From positions 31,369-95,368 of the forward strand of contig JAGZJD010000002.1 of assembly GCA_018365895.1 (NCBI GenBank): a DNA stretch of 64,000 nt, written 5' to 3'. The notes under the pieces were generated by a model, which was given only the letters and a program-made list of their open reading frames with translations, did not search any database and was not told the origin of the DNA. Position numbers and translations under genes: made by a program. The DNA comes from Lachnospiraceae bacterium (GTDB lineage: Bacteria > Bacillota_A > Clostridia > Lachnospirales > Lachnospiraceae). Each line of letters starts with the position of its first letter. Positions within the stretch are counted from its first letter, which is position 1. Shown here piece after piece: positions 63,246-64,000 of the stretch.

Positions 63246-63302
63246 AAACAGGCAGAGCGCCTGCCGGAATTTATTTCATTCCGACGCGTTCTGCCTGTTT
63301 TT
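63246..63302. terminator. Bidirectional intrinsic terminator
   Basis: AAACAGGCAGAGCG (63246-63259) pairs with CGTTCTGCCTGTTT (one G-T) across an inner GGAAT/ATTCC stem, with TTTT on the plus side. It separates the CHR genes from the convergent kbl-like gene. Confidence 0.8.
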
Positions 63303-63321
63303 TCTTTATATAATACGAACC

Positions 63322-64000
63322 TTATTTATTCAATCCCATTTCTTCTCTTACTTCGATGAAGCATTTTACGATGAAATCAATATCTTCTTTTGTATGGCTT
63401 GCGCAAACCTGTGTACGGATTCTTGCTTTTCCCTTCGGTACTACCGGATAAGAGAACGCTACTACATAAACACCTTTTGCTCTCATACGTTTTGCAAATT
63501 CAGCTGCTGTTACTTCATCATATAACATAACCGGTACACATGGATGTGTTCCCATGATAATATCAAATCCGTTATCTACCAGTTTCTGACGATAGTAAGC
63601 TGTTGTTTCTTCCAGATGATCGCGAAGCTCTGTACTTTCTTCTAACATATTGAACATCTCAATACTTGCACCTGCAATTGCCGGAGCAAGAGAGTTAGAG
63701 AATAAGTACGGACGGCTTCTTTGACGGAGAAGATCAATGATTTCTTTACGTCCTGATGTGTATCCGCCTGATGCTCCACCAAGCGCTTTTCCTAAAGTAC
63801 CTGTGATAATGTCAACACGTCCTTCAACACCACAGTGTTCTGCTGTTCCACGTCCATGCGCTCCGACAAATCCAACTGCATGGCTGTCGTCAACCATAAC
63901 AAGAGCATTATATTTGTCAGCCAGATCACAAACACCTTTTAAGTTACAAATGATACCGTCCATAGAGAACACACCATCTGTAGCGATTAATTTGATTCTT
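63322..64000 (-). CDS. kbl: 2-amino-3-ketobutyrate CoA ligase family protein, C-terminal part
   Basis: A PLP-dependent alpha-oxoamine synthase, which in threonine breakdown forms glycine and acetyl-CoA from 2-amino-3-ketobutyrate. About 225 residues are visible; the N-terminus lies beyond the right edge. Seen are [27 protein letters not shown] (Asp and His of the PLP site), [14 protein letters not shown] (PLP Lys) and the C-terminal [16 protein letters not shown]. Related 8-amino-7-oxononanoate synthase cannot be fully excluded, but HTKEDI and the spacing fit Kbl. Confidence 0.9.
   Translation of the reverse strand, partial: RIKLIATDGVFSMDGIICNLKGVCDLADKYNALVMVDDSHAVGFVGAHGRGTAEHCGVEGRVDIITGTLGKALGGASGGYTSGRKEIIDLLRQRSRPYLFSNSLAPAIAGASIEMFNMLEESTELRDHLEETTAYYRQKLVDNGFDIIMGTHPCVPVMLYDEVTAAEFAKRMRAKGVYVVAFSYPVVPKGKARIRTQVCASHTKEDIDFIVKCFIEVREEMGLNK

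Noticed and set aside
1..64000. CRISPR arrays, insertion sequences, prophage genes, rRNA.
   Set aside because: No regularly spaced repeats, transposase motifs, phage structural genes or rRNA sequence were seen on reading through; only single palindromes, all explained as terminators, operators or leaders.

Overview
The window looks like a chromosomal segment of a spore-forming, anaerobic, low-GC Firmicute, most likely a gut Lachnospiraceae. The reasons are T-box leaders, a SpoVAF/GerA-type spore protein, an oxygen-sensitive NrdD/NrdG ribonucleotide reductase, the infC-rpmI-rplT order with an attenuator, and protein sequences of clostridial type. No species is claimed. Gene density is high. 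Most genes lie on the minus strand, and the plus-strand genes are few (MATE transporter, NSS transporter, a small membrane protein, asnA, the tyrA-aroA-radical SAM group, and the sulfatase-CHR group). No rRNA, prophage, IS element or CRISPR array was seen.

1-9 kb: the N-terminal part of dnaG (cut by the left edge), dgt, a MATE exporter, a two-domain PPK2 polyphosphate kinase, a heterodimeric ABC exporter pair and a tRNA-Leu. 9-18 kb: the infC-rpmI-rplT operon with an ATT-started infC behind a promoter and attenuator, a relic of an L,D-transpeptidase, an Na+-dependent NSS transporter, then degV, spoVAF-like, dut, nrdG and nrdD behind an NrdR-like promoter. 18-26 kb: a Trp T-box controlled ABC importer (trpXYZ type), gltX, an internally deleted antiporter pseudogene, a GNAT enzyme, a CyuA-type cysteine desulfidase and a half-size EamA transporter.

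26-32 kb: an operon of a P-II protein, potA, potB, potC, an amidohydrolase and potD. It is preceded by a promoter, about 240 nt of structured leader and a strong intrinsic terminator, with no gene between promoter and terminator. This is the best candidate for an undescribed regulatory RNA. 32-47 kb: an AI-2E exporter, a DUF1540 protein, a Thr T-box operon (thioesterase-thrS), YdcF and SEC-C proteins, two small genes, asnA, ybjQ-telA-xpaC, purA, cardiolipin synthase and a MocR regulator. 47-56 kb: glnS, class I nrdAB with a palindrome inside the promoter, a NUDIX hydrolase and an EF-G paralogue.

56-64 kb: tyrA with a one-base frameshift, aroA and a radical SAM gene; a LysR regulator divergent from a sulfatase plus two CHR (chromate-type) half-transporters; and the C-terminal part of a 2-amino-3-ketobutyrate CoA ligase cut by the right edge. 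Functional themes are nucleotide supply (two ribonucleotide reductases, dUTPase, dGTPase, purA), amino-acid and tRNA charging control by T-boxes, and nitrogen/polyamine uptake. Gene starts were chosen from ribosome-binding sites; all family assignments are from reading the protein sequence and no database search was run.
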